A program made the translations under genes and the position numbers. A DNA stretch of 64,000 bases from the NCBI GenBank assembly GCA_964486335.1, contig CAZAMB010000016.1, positions 1 to 64,000 of the forward strand, given 5' to 3'. This DNA comes from CAZAMB01 sp964486335 (GTDB taxonomy: Bacteria; Planctomycetota; Phycisphaerae; UBA1845). Shown piece after piece: positions 47,581-57,151 of the stretch; within the stretch, counting starts at the first letter, position 1; each line of letters begins with the position of its first letter. Below the pieces are notes generated by a model. The model was given only the letters and a program-made list of their open reading frames with translations. It was not told the origin of the DNA and ran no database searches.

Positions 47581-47936
47581 CGTGAAATCTACATGTCTCA
47601 GGCGTGCCCAAGATTTGAGAGTGCGTTGCGCTTAAAGACGCTGTTAACGGGCAAACCAGGCCGCCCGGCTGGATTCCGGCGTGTTCTCTCGTTTGACACG
47701 GTCCCACCCAGCCTTGCAATCGCCAGCATCGACAATTAAGTGCTGAGTTCACTCGCGCATTCGCAAGCGACAGGCTTTTTTGGGTCTGACTGCGTGGTTT
47801 ACCGAATCGGCCGTGACGGCCGGCATGTCCAAGGCAATCGGCGGCGGAAAAACTGATGACTCCGCGCCTCGCGGGAAAAGTGTTCGTCCGGGGGATAAGT
47901 GCGCTGTTCCAAGCGTCGAATGTTGGAACTGCCCAA
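47581..47936. other. Intergenic region before tRNA-Val, nothing recognised
   Basis: No gene fragment is evident on either strand. A T-run at 47778-47783 has no convincing hairpin before it. Confidence 0.4.
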
Positions 47937-48010
47937 TGGGCGATGCAGGACTCGAACCTGCAACCTCCTGCGTGTAAGGCAGGCGCTCTGACCAATTGAG
48001 CTAATCGCCC
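47937..48010 (-). tRNA. tRNA-Val (anticodon TAC)
   Basis: The 74-base cloverleaf is complete: acceptor GGGCGAT/ATCGCCC, anticodon stem CCTGC/GCAGG with loop CTTACAC and anticodon TAC, T arm GCAGG/CCTGC with TTCGAGT, discriminator A. CCA is not encoded. Confidence 0.96.
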
Positions 48011-48213
48011 TGCGATCTTGGGCATTGGACCGCACGAACCGGCCAGCGTCAACGAGGCCCGTAGGTGGTATGCTGCCGATGCGGTGCGGGCGGCGGCGGA
48101 ATCACCATTCCTGCATCGTGTTTTGACGTCGGCGTTTTGCGCCGCCGTGAGCGGCACGGGCGGATCGCGGCGCGCCGGCTGTCGGGACAAGCCGTCGTTC
48201 GAAGGAGTAAATA

Positions 48214-49959
48214 GTGTCTGCAGATGGCATGGATCGTCGATTGAGCCTTCGCGCGCTTGGCGGCGTTGTGTTATTTGCGCTGGCAATCCGCGTGATTTGC
48301 CTGATCCAAACGACCAACGTGCCGACCGCTCGACACCTTGTCGGCGACGCAGCCGGCTACGTCGATTGGGCACGGAAGATTGCGGGCGGTGATTGGCTGG
48401 GGAGTGCGTCGTTTTATCAGGCCCCTTTGTATCCGTACGTTCTTGGTGTGCTGTTTTGGTTTGCGGGCGATTCAACATCGTTGATTCGCGTCGTGCAAGC
48501 TGTATGGGGTGCGGCGGCGTGCGGCCTTCTGGCCTGGTTTGTTGCCCGGACGTTTGGTCGGCGCGAAGGGTTGCTGGCTGGAATGCTGCTAGCGTGCTTC
48601 GGTCCGGCCGTGTTTTACGACGGAATCGTTCAGAAAGCTTCGCTGAGCAATGTGCTCATCTGCGCGTTGCTGGCCGCGATCGCGTGCGCACGGAGCGCAG
48701 GACTGGCGACCTTGGTCGTGCTTGGTGTCGTCAGTTCGCTACTTTCGCTCACGAGAGAAAATGCCGCTGTGTGGCAAATGCTTCTGGCCGCGTGGGTGCT
48801 TACGACTTCGGCGCGGTCCGAGTCAACGCAAACAGCGATGCCGGGGCCTTCTCTCCGCTGCCGCGCCGGACGAACGGCGGCCTACTTGCTAGGCGCGGCT
48901 GTGGTGCTGATTCCGGTCGGTGTGCGAAACGCCCATGTCGGCGGCGAGTTTTCACTCACGACCTTTCAGGCCGGCTCAAACTTTTACATCGGCAATCATC
49001 GGGGCGCCGACGGACGATACGTGCCGCTCGTTCGGGGCCACGAGACGCCCGCCTTCGAGCGACGCGATGCCATCGAGCTGGCACAGCACGAAGCGGGCCG
49101 TGATCTGTCGCCGCGCGAAGTGTCGCGGTTCTGGATGAGCAAGGCGTGGAAGGAGATTCGTGGTGATCTCGGATCGTGGTTGGGACTGCTGAGCCAAAAG
49201 CTCCTTTTGACGTGGAATCGCTACGAAATCGCCGACGTGGAGAGTCTCGTCTTGTATCGCCAATCGTCGTGGTTGCTCGACACGATTTGTCGGGTGTCGC
49301 ACTTCGGGGTGATCGCGCCGCTTGCCGTCGTCGGGGTTTGGGCCACCCGGCGCCGATGGCGCGAGTTGTGGCTGCTGCACGGCATGATTGTTTCGATGAC
49401 GGCGGCGGTCGCGGCGTTCTACGTCCTTGGACGATATCGATTTCCGCTGGTTCCGCTGCTCGTTTGCTTCGCTGCTGCCGGGTGCGTGAGCCTGTGGGAC
49501 GCCTGGCGCGAGCGACGGCGGAATTGGGTGACGGGCGTGATCTTTGCCGGACTGGCGGCCGTCGTGGTCAACCGCCCGATACAGGACGAAGCGCGGCTGG
49601 ACGCGCTGGCGGTGATGAACGCCGGCGCCGCCCTTGCTCAGGCCGGAGACCTCGATGCGGCGACCGATTGTTTTGCGCGGGCGGTGGCTGCGCATCCAGG
49701 CTCCGCAGAGGCTCATTACAATCTCGCGCAAGCGCTGGCGCTGCGTGGCGAGTTCGTGCGGGCCGTGGGGCACTACGAGTCAGCCAGATTGCTGAATCCC
49801 GATCTTGACGAATTGGATTTCAACTTCGGTGTTTCGCTGGAAAGGGTCGGTCGAAATGGCGATGCTCTGAGCGCATTTCGCCGGGCGCTCCAGCGGAATC
49901 CGAACGACGACGAGGCTCGTTCCGCTGTCCGCAGGTTGTCCGTGACCGAGTCGCCGTGA
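48214..49959 (+). CDS. GT39-like membrane glycosyltransferase with C-terminal TPR
   Basis: This 581-residue protein has a GTG start with AAGGAG upstream and about ten membrane helices. The first periplasmic loop has GDAAGYVDWAR and FYQAPLYPYVLG, the acidic start and P-x-Y pattern of dolichyl-mannosyltransferase/ArnT-like enzymes, which transfer sugars from lipid carriers. Residues ~465-575 hold three TPR units (NAGAALAQAGDLDAATDCF, AHYNLAQALALRGEF, FNFGVSLERVGRNGDALSAF). Acceptor is unknown. A small relic follows immediately at its 3' end. Confidence 0.82.
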   Translation: MSADGMDRRLSLRALGGVVLFALAIRVICLIQTTNVPTARHLVGDAAGYVDWARKIAGGDWLGSASFYQAPLYPYVLGVLFWFAGDSTSLIRVVQAVWGAAACGLLAWFVARTFGRREGLLAGMLLACFGPAVFYDGIVQKASLSNVLICALLAAIACARSAGLATLVVLGVVSSLLSLTRENAAVWQMLLAAWVLTTSARSESTQTAMPGPSLRCRAGRTAAYLLGAAVVLIPVGVRNAHVGGEFSLTTFQAGSNFYIGNHRGADGRYVPLVRGHETPAFERRDAIELAQHEAGRDLSPREVSRFWMSKAWKEIRGDLGSWLGLLSQKLLLTWNRYEIADVESLVLYRQSSWLLDTICRVSHFGVIAPLAVVGVWATRRRWRELWLLHGMIVSMTAAVAAFYVLGRYRFPLVPLLVCFAAAGCVSLWDAWRERRRNWVTGVIFAGLAAVVVNRPIQDEARLDALAVMNAGAALAQAGDLDAATDCFARAVAAHPGSAEAHYNLAQALALRGEFVRAVGHYESARLLNPDLDELDFNFGVSLERVGRNGDALSAFRRALQRNPNDDEARSAVRRLSVTESP

Positions 49960-50117
49960 TGGCGAGTATGCGGTTCGAGGCACCGCGCGAGTTGAAGATC
50001 GCGGGTTGTTGCGAATAGGCAATGGCCGCGAGCTGCAATGGGCACTTGGCGATACTTCAGAATATTGCCGCGACGGACGCGGAAATCGTCGCCTTCGCGG
50101 ACTACCTGACACCGTAG
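49959..50117 (+). pseudogene. Possible small decayed ORF after the glycosyltransferase
   Basis: In one frame, ATG at 49959 overlaps the previous stop (TGATG) and reads MASMRFEAPRELKIAGCCE, hits TAG at 50016, and continues in the same frame as AMAASCNGHLAILQNIAAT, DAEIVAFADYLTP, then TAG. Both parts look protein-like, suggesting a ~50-residue gene with an internal stop. I do not recognise it with certainty. Confidence 0.3.
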
Positions 50118-50317
50118 CGGTGTCGAGACTCAAAAACAGATTCCGATAATCGTTGTCGTTGTCGGCTCGACGTTGAGTGTTGAGTCGATGCCGGCAAATC
50201 GGCGGGGTTTCATAATCGCGCGATAGTTGCCGTTGGTCACAAACGTGTGCAATAATCGAGAATTTCCTTGGGATCTTTGATCGGCGGCCGCGCGAACGAG
50301 TCCCTAGTTGAGTCGTT
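50118..50317. other. Intergenic, nothing recognised
   Basis: No hairpin with a T-run and no coding signal is visible. Confidence 0.4.
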
Positions 50318-51655
50318 TCAGAATGGGACCGGTAGATGCGTCACACGTAGCGTTGCGTAGCTATCCGAGATTGACATGACTCGTATCTCGAAGTCTCGAT
50401 ATCGATAAGAATCGCCGGGGTCCGCGGAAAACCACTCGGTTGGTTCTCCCGTCGCGCCGATCGATATCTTTGCGGTGTAACGGTTTTCCTCTTCAAGAAA
50501 AAATGTAGCCAGCAGTGTCAGGAAGAGATCGTCACCGAAGAGGGATTGCGTTTCTCCTCTTTGCAAACTCGTTGTCTCATTAGTCAATTGGTTTCTTGTC
50601 GTTGACGAGGGAGTGATGGCTAGGCCGGGCGCAAAGTGACCGATCCCCGCGAGACGTGGCGAGTAAAGATCAACCCGCCCTGATGATCCAGGGCATTGTT
50701 GAAGTGCGTTTACCAGTTGCTTCACCGTAGCCAATAGTTCTGAGGCATTTGCCAAACAATCTTTTTCTTCGGCTACCAGGCACTTAGAAAGAACGATTTC
50801 GTTCACGAGCCTCATTCGTTCGTCATTTGGAAATCGTTTCTCGAGATTAAATCTGTCGTCGGCATAATAATGCAGTTGGAGGTGCGGATCTCCTGATACC
50901 AATGTCCACAACAGTTTTCCCAAGGCAAAGACGTCAAAGGTTGGACGGACTTCGTCGGGCCTGTCCCGGTCAACCAACCACGTCGGCATCCAACTGGTTG
51001 TGCCGACACGCTCATGAGTTGACGTGACTCGCGAGTCGCGGTGCTGGCTTGGGAACAGCAAACCGAAATCACCAAGGACAAGTTGTCCGTCATCGCTCAG
51101 AAAGATGTTTGCCGGTTTAATGTCGCGATGTATTGCAGCTTTCTCGTGAAGTAGACGCACGCCATCAATTAATAGCAGAAGAGTGCGAGCCGTGGAAAGA
51201 GGGTCACCCTTGAACGCCTTGATTCTTGATTCGAGAGTTCCCTTGCGGAAGTATTCAAAAACAATCCAGTTGTGCTCTGGGGCCACATCAAGGACCTTAA
51301 TCAAATTGGGATGATGCTCGAGTGACTTCAGTAAATCGATTTCGATCGTTAGTCGCTTCCGGGCCTTTTCGATTCCCGACTCTTTGTGACCCGTCGGGTG
51401 TAGGACCTTTAGCGCTCCCATCTGCGCCCAAGTGCCCATTGAATACTGTTGAAATGCTTCAAGGAACCAGAAGGACTTTTCGACTCTCTCTATCGCCCCA
51501 TCGTTCTCCTTGAAGCGTGAAATGGCCTTGACGGACTCTGAAAAAGCGTGGGCCCAGTTCATTGCCTGTTCAGCATTAGCTGCCAAGTAAACGGTACCCT
51601 GGCCACCTTTGCCAAGCTCTTTCAACGTCAACCATTTGCCGAATTCTTTGAACAT
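50318..51655 (-). CDS. Soluble Ser/Thr protein kinase with an insertion in the N-lobe
   Basis: This 445-residue protein has a Hanks-type kinase domain: GKGGQGTVYL at ~15-24, a long insertion (~28-78), the ATP Lys in GALKVLHP, HRDIKPANIF, GDFG, and an Asp for the helical lobe in FDVFALGKLLW. There is no membrane helix; the last ~130 residues form an unknown, beta-like domain. It looks poorer in GC and uses different codons from flanking genes, which hints at recent transfer (judged by eye). It is a lone gene between a glycosyltransferase and proS. Targets are unknown. Confidence 0.85.
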   Translation of the reverse strand: MFKEFGKWLTLKELGKGGQGTVYLAANAEQAMNWAHAFSESVKAISRFKENDGAIERVEKSFWFLEAFQQYSMGTWAQMGALKVLHPTGHKESGIEKARKRLTIEIDLLKSLEHHPNLIKVLDVAPEHNWIVFEYFRKGTLESRIKAFKGDPLSTARTLLLLIDGVRLLHEKAAIHRDIKPANIFLSDDGQLVLGDFGLLFPSQHRDSRVTSTHERVGTTSWMPTWLVDRDRPDEVRPTFDVFALGKLLWTLVSGDPHLQLHYYADDRFNLEKRFPNDERMRLVNEIVLSKCLVAEEKDCLANASELLATVKQLVNALQQCPGSSGRVDLYSPRLAGIGHFAPGLAITPSSTTRNQLTNETTSLQRGETQSLFGDDLFLTLLATFFLEEENRYTAKISIGATGEPTEWFSADPGDSYRYRDFEIRVMSISDSYATLRVTHLPVPF

Positions 51656-51738
51656 CTGTGCACCAATTGCGGATCGTACCGGGCAGATTTGACAACGCCA
51701 GCTTCGTTTTCGAACTCAGAAGATCGCTGAAAAGCAGG

Positions 51739-53466
51739 TTATGAACAATCCGTAATGAGTTTTCGGACGGTGGATGCGATGGAGTCGGGAGAGACTTTCT
51801 GCGTTTCGCAGGTGCGGCGGGCCGTGACCTCGACGATGCCCTCGGCAAGTCCTTTCTTGCCGACGACGACGCGGATGGGAATGCCGATCAAGTCGGCGTC
51901 GTTGAACTTGAAGCCAGGCCGGGCGTCGCGGTCGTCGAGCAGCACGTCGATGCCGGCGGCTTCGAGTTCGTCGTGGATTTTCGATGAGAGCTCAGTGACG
52001 GACTGCTCGCGCATGTCGAGGGCGCAGATGACGACCTGGAACGGCGCGACGGAGGAGGGCCATTGGATGCCCTTGTCGTCGTGGAAGGCCTCGATAACAG
52101 CGGCCATCGTGCGGGTGACCCCGATGCCGTAGCAGCCCATGATGAAGGGTCGGGGTTTGCCGTCGTGGTCGAGGCACTTGGCGCCCATGGCTTCGGAATA
52201 CTTGGTGCCGAGTTTGAAGACATGGCCGACCTCGATGCACTTCTTGAAGACGAGCGGTGAGCCGTTGGGCGCGCGGTCGCCTTCTACGGCGGTGCGGATG
52301 TCGCCGGATTCGGTGATGGTAAAGTCGCGCCCGGCGTTGACGCCCGTGATGTGATAGTCGGTCTTGTTCGCGCCGGTGACGGCGTCGTGCATGACGGTGA
52401 CGGCCTGGTCGGCAATAACGCGCGCATTTAGCCCGACGGGGCCGGCGAATCCGACTTCCGCGCCGGTGACCTTGCGGATCAGTTCGGGTCCGGCCTGTGC
52501 AAGCTTGGCAACGCCTGCAACGCGTCGGAACTTCGCTTCGTTGACTTCGTGATCGCCGCGAACCAGCGCGACCAGCGCCTCGCCGTCGGCGGTCTCGTAA
52601 AGAATCGTCTTGATCATCTTGGCAGGCGTACACTTCAGGAAGTCGGACACCTCGTCAATGGTGGACAGGCCCGGCGTGTGAACTTCCTTGAGCGAGGCGT
52701 TCGCGCCGTCCTTGGCGTCGGCGATCGGAGCGACGGAGGCTCGCTCGAGGTTGGCGGCGTAGGAGCCGTCCTCGGCCTGAACAAGGTAGTCCTCGCCGGC
52801 ATCGGTGGGCACCATGAACTCGTGCGAAGCATCGCCGCCGATGGGGCCGGATTCGGCTTCGACGACGACGTAAGGAAGCCCACAGCGCGAGAAGATCGCG
52901 CAGTAAGCGTCGTACATTTTCTGATAGCCTTCGTCGAGTCCGCCGGGGCCTTCCTTGGTCATGTGGAACGAGTAGGCGTCCTTCATGAGGAATTCGCGGG
53001 TTCGCAGCACGCCGCTCTTGGGTCTTGCCTCGCCGCGGAACTTCGTCTGAATCTGGTAGAAGTTGACGGGAAGCTGCTTGTAGCTGTTGAGGAAGGCGCG
53101 GGCGTGCTCGGTGATGACTTCCTCGTGCGTCGGGCCCAGGACGGTGCGCGATCGCCAGTCGTCGTGCGTGACGCTGCCGAGCCGAACCAGCACGTCGCCC
53201 ATCGCCGCGACCCGGCCTGTCTCCTCCCACCATTCGATGGGGTGCATGGCGGGCATGTGCAGTTCGATCGCCCCGGCGCGGTTCATCTCCTGCCGAACGA
53301 TTTCCTCGATCTTGCGGAGCGTGCGATAGCCGAGCGGAAGGAACGTGTAGGCTCCGGCGGCGACCTGACGGATCAGTCCGGCGCGGATCATCAACTGGTG
53401 CGAGGGCACGGTGGCCTCGGCAGGCACCTCCTTCGCCGTCGGGATAAAAAAGGCGGTCCAGCGCAT
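51739..53466 (-). CDS. proS: Prolyl-tRNA synthetase, bacterial type
   Basis: ProS charges tRNA-Pro. The 575-residue protein has class II motif 1 (LPLGYRTLRKIEEIVRQEM), motif 2 (FYQIQTKFRGEARPKSGVLR), the YbaK-like editing domain (~235-385) that removes mis-charged alanine, motif 3 (CYGIGVTRTMAAVIE) and the anticodon-binding domain. The start at 53466 (MRWTAFFIPTAKE) follows homologues; no clear ribosome binding site is visible. Confidence 0.97.
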   Translation of the reverse strand: MRWTAFFIPTAKEVPAEATVPSHQLMIRAGLIRQVAAGAYTFLPLGYRTLRKIEEIVRQEMNRAGAIELHMPAMHPIEWWEETGRVAAMGDVLVRLGSVTHDDWRSRTVLGPTHEEVITEHARAFLNSYKQLPVNFYQIQTKFRGEARPKSGVLRTREFLMKDAYSFHMTKEGPGGLDEGYQKMYDAYCAIFSRCGLPYVVVEAESGPIGGDASHEFMVPTDAGEDYLVQAEDGSYAANLERASVAPIADAKDGANASLKEVHTPGLSTIDEVSDFLKCTPAKMIKTILYETADGEALVALVRGDHEVNEAKFRRVAGVAKLAQAGPELIRKVTGAEVGFAGPVGLNARVIADQAVTVMHDAVTGANKTDYHITGVNAGRDFTITESGDIRTAVEGDRAPNGSPLVFKKCIEVGHVFKLGTKYSEAMGAKCLDHDGKPRPFIMGCYGIGVTRTMAAVIEAFHDDKGIQWPSSVAPFQVVICALDMREQSVTELSSKIHDELEAAGIDVLLDDRDARPGFKFNDADLIGIPIRVVVGKKGLAEGIVEVTARRTCETQKVSPDSIASTVRKLITDCS

Positions 53467-53678
53467 GTGGAGAGGAATACTGGAGGTGAACCGAAAACGC
53501 AACAACGCATGCAGGCTGCGTCGGACCTATATCAAACTGACAGGGCAAGAACGGCGGACCCGTCGATGCTGTCGAAACGCTCGGGTGGACGTGGCGGAAT
53601 CGTCGGTTATATTGTTGCGACGACGGATGACCGGGCCGGGGTCGTTCCTGTACGCTTACCATCGAAAGGTCACAATCC

Positions 53679-54230
53679 ATGCCGACGGTTCTTTTCAATT
53701 CCAAGCTCGAGACGTTGCTCGGCGAACTAGACCGGCTGACCGAGCGTGCCCCCGTGGAGATGTTGGGGCGCTTGCTTACGGATCTCGATATTTCCATTCG
53801 AGACGTCGCTGATTGGGTGCAATTCAATGAGAACCACTACCGGCGGAATCTGGTCAAGGCGGGCAAGTGGTATCACCTCCTCGTTTTATGCTGGCGGAGC
53901 GGGCAGCGAAGTCCGATCCACAATCACGCGCAGTCGACGTGCGGACTAAAGGTCCTTCGCGGCGTCGCTACCGAAACGAAATTCGAAATGACGCCGTCGA
54001 CGTTGGTGAAGGCAACCATGTCGAGCGAACTGCTGGATGGTCAAATCTGCGCATCGCAGGACGCGGACATCCATCAGGTTTCGAATCTTCAGGCTGCCGG
54101 CTCGGACCTCGTAACCGTACACATTTATTCACCGCCATTGCTGAAAATGAAGACCTATTCGCTCATCGATCGGACGGTTTCCGATTACGTTCCGGAGATT
54201 ATCGAACACTGTTTTGGCAGCGGGATTTGA
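53679..54230 (+). CDS. Cysteine dioxygenase type I
   Basis: It oxidises cysteine to cysteine sulfinate with O2 on an iron centre. The 183-residue cupin has iron ligands His81 and His83 in SPIHNHAQSTCG, Cys88 at the exact spacing of the Cys that forms the Cys-Tyr crosslink in mammalian CDO, the third His in DIHQVSN, and the Tyr in VHIYSPP. It is thus a crosslink-type enzyme. The next gene, 14 bases on, is a putative sulfate exporter, which fits disposal of oxidised cysteine sulfur. Confidence 0.93.
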   Translation: MPTVLFNSKLETLLGELDRLTERAPVEMLGRLLTDLDISIRDVADWVQFNENHYRRNLVKAGKWYHLLVLCWRSGQRSPIHNHAQSTCGLKVLRGVATETKFEMTPSTLVKATMSSELLDGQICASQDADIHQVSNLQAAGSDLVTVHIYSPPLLKMKTYSLIDRTVSDYVPEIIEHCFGSGI

Positions 54231-54244
54231 CGAAACACCGCCCA

Positions 54245-55483
54245 ATGAGCCGATTCGCCCATCCTTTTTCCTTCGCGGGTCGCCGATCCGATGCGGCCGC
54301 CCCCGCCGGCGCAGCACTCACGCCCGACGCATTTCTTTCGCTCGGATCAATGGAAGGGCTATTTGATGCGGTTGTTACGCCGAGCGTCCGGGAACCGGCC
54401 AAACCGTGGGTTAAGCTCGCGCCGGGGTATGCCATGTCCATTGGTATCGCGGCGATGGCTTATGTCATTCACGAACTTCCTTTTTGGCCTTTCTCGATCG
54501 ACGGGGCAGCCGGTGTTCGTCATCCCATCAGCGCCGCCATTGTCGCCGTGCTGGTCGGACTGGTCATTCGCAACACGCTGGCCCTGCCGGAGGCCATTAA
54601 GGCCGGATGCAAAAGCGCCATTCGAACCTACATCCCGGTGGCCATCGTGTTGACAGGAGGCGGAATGGACCTCGCTGTGGTCGCCACGGTGGGCGGACGG
54701 GCCGTCGTGATCATCGTGGCGTGCATCGTCGTGGCGCTCGCCGGGGGGTATTACATTGGTCGCTTGTGCAAGCTGAGTTCGAACACGGCGCTCTTGCTCG
54801 GTGCGGGAACCGCGATTTGCGGCAACAGCGCAATCGTCGCGACGGCGCCGCTCATCGACGCCAAGGACGACGAAATCGTCCTGTCCATCGGGGCAGTGAA
54901 TCTTTACGGACTACTCGCAATGCTGGCCTGGCCGTTCATCGGCAGTTGGCTCGCTCTGTCCTCGGAGAGCTTTGGTGTTTGGGCGGGCACAAGCATTCAC
55001 GCCGTGCCGCAGGTTGTGGCGGCGGGGTTCGCCTACAGTCTGGACGCCGGAACGCTGGCGACGCTGGTCAAGCTGGTGCGTGTGGCCTGTCTGGCACCGA
55101 TGATCTTCTTTCTTGCGTTTATCCACACGCGCCGGCACGCGGCGGACAACGACGGCGGTCTCACGATCCACTACGCGCGACTCGTTCCGTGGTTTGTCTG
55201 GGGATTCGTGGCGCTCAGCATTCTCAATACACTCGGATTGCTTCCGGCGCTCGCGTTTCGACCAACGGGGACGCCGAGCGATGGCGAGTCTTACGTTGTC
55301 CATTTGAGCGGACTCTGCACGTCGGCCGCGAATCTGCTGCTTTGCATGGACATGGCCGCCATTGGACTGGAGGTCAACCTGCGCCAGCTTGCGGCGGTCG
55401 GTGGACGCGTGCTGCTGGCGGGCCTGCTATCCACGGCGGCGCTCGGACTTGCCAGCCTCTTGTTTATCGCGTTCCTGCCCTGA
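54245..55483 (+). CDS. YeiH/UPF0324-family putative sulfate exporter
   Basis: This 412-residue membrane protein has about ten helices and the family motifs GAGTAICGNSAIVATAP, FGVWAGTSIHAVPQVVAA and the C-terminal GLEVNLRQL. Family members are proposed to export sulfate or sulfite in taurine and sulfonate breakdown. It follows cysteine dioxygenase by 14 bases, so it probably exports sulfite or sulfate made from cysteine sulfinate (inference). Its start at 54245 is chosen because the open frame upstream overlaps the dioxygenase gene. Confidence 0.87.
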   Translation: MSRFAHPFSFAGRRSDAAAPAGAALTPDAFLSLGSMEGLFDAVVTPSVREPAKPWVKLAPGYAMSIGIAAMAYVIHELPFWPFSIDGAAGVRHPISAAIVAVLVGLVIRNTLALPEAIKAGCKSAIRTYIPVAIVLTGGGMDLAVVATVGGRAVVIIVACIVVALAGGYYIGRLCKLSSNTALLLGAGTAICGNSAIVATAPLIDAKDDEIVLSIGAVNLYGLLAMLAWPFIGSWLALSSESFGVWAGTSIHAVPQVVAAGFAYSLDAGTLATLVKLVRVACLAPMIFFLAFIHTRRHAADNDGGLTIHYARLVPWFVWGFVALSILNTLGLLPALAFRPTGTPSDGESYVVHLSGLCTSAANLLLCMDMAAIGLEVNLRQLAAVGGRVLLAGLLSTAALGLASLLFIAFLP

Positions 55484-55495
55484 TGGTTTTCCGCG

Positions 55496-57151
55496 TCATC
55501 TGCTTGTCAGCAGCACCGCCTGCCCGGGAGCGAGGGTGAATCGACCTTCAGCGCCGATCGGGGAATCATCGGAAAGAACATCGAAAAAAGGGGGAAGCCG
55601 CTTCTCGCTCACAACCGCAAGGAAACGCGTCTCGTTTGAGAGGTTAACGGCCGCGATCAGCAGTCGCCGGTCGCCGGAATACGCGACGCGAACAAACAAA
55701 TCTGTAGGAGCCGAGCCATTCCCGTCGCGAACGGACAGTTCAAGGGCTGCGATGTTCGCCACCTGCACGCCGAACGCCCGTTCTCGAAACGCAGCGACGA
55801 CCTGGTTTGCACTTTCCCGTGTCAAGTTGAAAACGACCGGATAGCGAGCATCGCCCGACGATGGACCGAACGAGTTCGAATTGATGTCGAACGGAATCTG
55901 ACTCTCGAACATCGCTTCCAGGACCGGCACCATCCACGCAGCCCAGCGATTTGGGTCATCGGGATGCACCGCGTCGAGCGACACGGCCACCGCGACTCGC
56001 GGAAGGTCCATCAATGGGTGCAGTACATCGGAATGCCGAAGAACTCGAAGCGAAGTAGACGCGAATCGCTCCAACTCGCGCGGGCGTATCAACAGGCTTG
56101 GGGCTGCCCTCGCCGACCCGTCACGAACGTCGCGCCATCCATCCACGGTCGCCAGTGCCAGTCCATCGAAGGCATCGAACCACACCGCGGTCTCGATTGC
56201 TGAATAACCGTGATGAACGTCGATGGGACGGGGAGCACGCCAACGATCCACAAGGGCGCGTCGTTGGCGAGTCATGCCGCGAACCAGCGCCCGTCTCGCC
56301 GCGCGAGCCGGCCAAGCCTCGTCAACGTCGGCCTCCATGACGGCAATGTGTGACGAACCATCCTGCGTTTGGGTTTTCGTCAATAACTCAGTAAGAGTTC
56401 GTGGGGTAACTCGCAGGATTGCCGACTCGCTGGACTCATTCATAACCGAGATGTCGTCGCTTCTTTCGGCGCTTTCCATCGCCACCGAAGCCATGCCCAG
56501 GTAGGCCGCCCGTTGGACCAGGGGCGTCGGCCGGGATCCTGCCGAAAAGGGAACAATCGTGTCGCGAACGTACACGCGCTGACCAAGGGCGGCGAGCAGG
56601 TCGAGATCGCCCCAATCGACGTTCTGTCGGGTCGAGGTCGAACGGTCGACGAGAGCGAAGAGCGGCGGTCCGTCGCCGCGACGGATATCGTCCGGCGTGA
56701 TACGCAGGCGATGCGGACGGAATCGTGGATCGGGTTCACTCGCCACCGCGCGAGCAACGGCGTCATCGGCCCAGCGGAGCATGTCGTCCAGTTCGGCCTT
56801 GGGAATCGCCCCATTTCCAACGCGACGCATGCGCACCTCGCGTCGGAGCACGGCCGAAGTCTTGACCAGCACCGCCATGGTTGCACGGGCCTGCGGCCGG
56901 TCAAACCAGCCGAAATAGAGGTTGTCCAGAACATCGTCCGAAGGCGACAGTTCGTTGATTCGAACGGAGAGGGACTCGACTCGTCGATCAAACTCGTCAA
57001 TGCGCGGAGGCGCGGCAACGGTCGACTGACGATTCAGCGACCCAGCGATCAACGATGCAAGAATGAGACTCATGGCGGCTGGATGGAGTTTTCGTCGACC
57101 GTTCATCGACTCTTGTGAAAGAAAATACTTATGGACGAGGCGTCGCGTCAT
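55496..57151 (-). CDS. Large exported protein, possibly glycosidase-like
   Basis: This 551-residue protein has a signal peptide (AMSLILASLIAGSL, cleavage near TVAAPP). Long alpha/beta stretches with AVWFDAFDGLALATVDGW and a C-terminal beta domain ending FTLAPGQAVLLTSR resemble the layout of secreted glycoside hydrolases, but I cannot name a family or catalytic pair. The ATG at 57151 overlaps the stop of the upstream gene (ATGA); a later ATG at 57106 has a weaker site. It shares an operon with the small zinc-ribbon protein. Confidence 0.6.
   Translation of the reverse strand: MTRRLVHKYFLSQESMNGRRKLHPAAMSLILASLIAGSLNRQSTVAAPPRIDEFDRRVESLSVRINELSPSDDVLDNLYFGWFDRPQARATMAVLVKTSAVLRREVRMRRVGNGAIPKAELDDMLRWADDAVARAVASEPDPRFRPHRLRITPDDIRRGDGPPLFALVDRSTSTRQNVDWGDLDLLAALGQRVYVRDTIVPFSAGSRPTPLVQRAAYLGMASVAMESAERSDDISVMNESSESAILRVTPRTLTELLTKTQTQDGSSHIAVMEADVDEAWPARAARRALVRGMTRQRRALVDRWRAPRPIDVHHGYSAIETAVWFDAFDGLALATVDGWRDVRDGSARAAPSLLIRPRELERFASTSLRVLRHSDVLHPLMDLPRVAVAVSLDAVHPDDPNRWAAWMVPVLEAMFESQIPFDINSNSFGPSSGDARYPVVFNLTRESANQVVAAFRERAFGVQVANIAALELSVRDGNGSAPTDLFVRVAYSGDRRLLIAAVNLSNETRFLAVVSEKRLPPFFDVLSDDSPIGAEGRFTLAPGQAVLLTSR

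Noticed and set aside
47760..47795. T-run near 47778-47783 as a terminator
   Set aside because: No stable hairpin directly precedes it on the plus strand, and its orientation does not suit the minus-strand tRNA.
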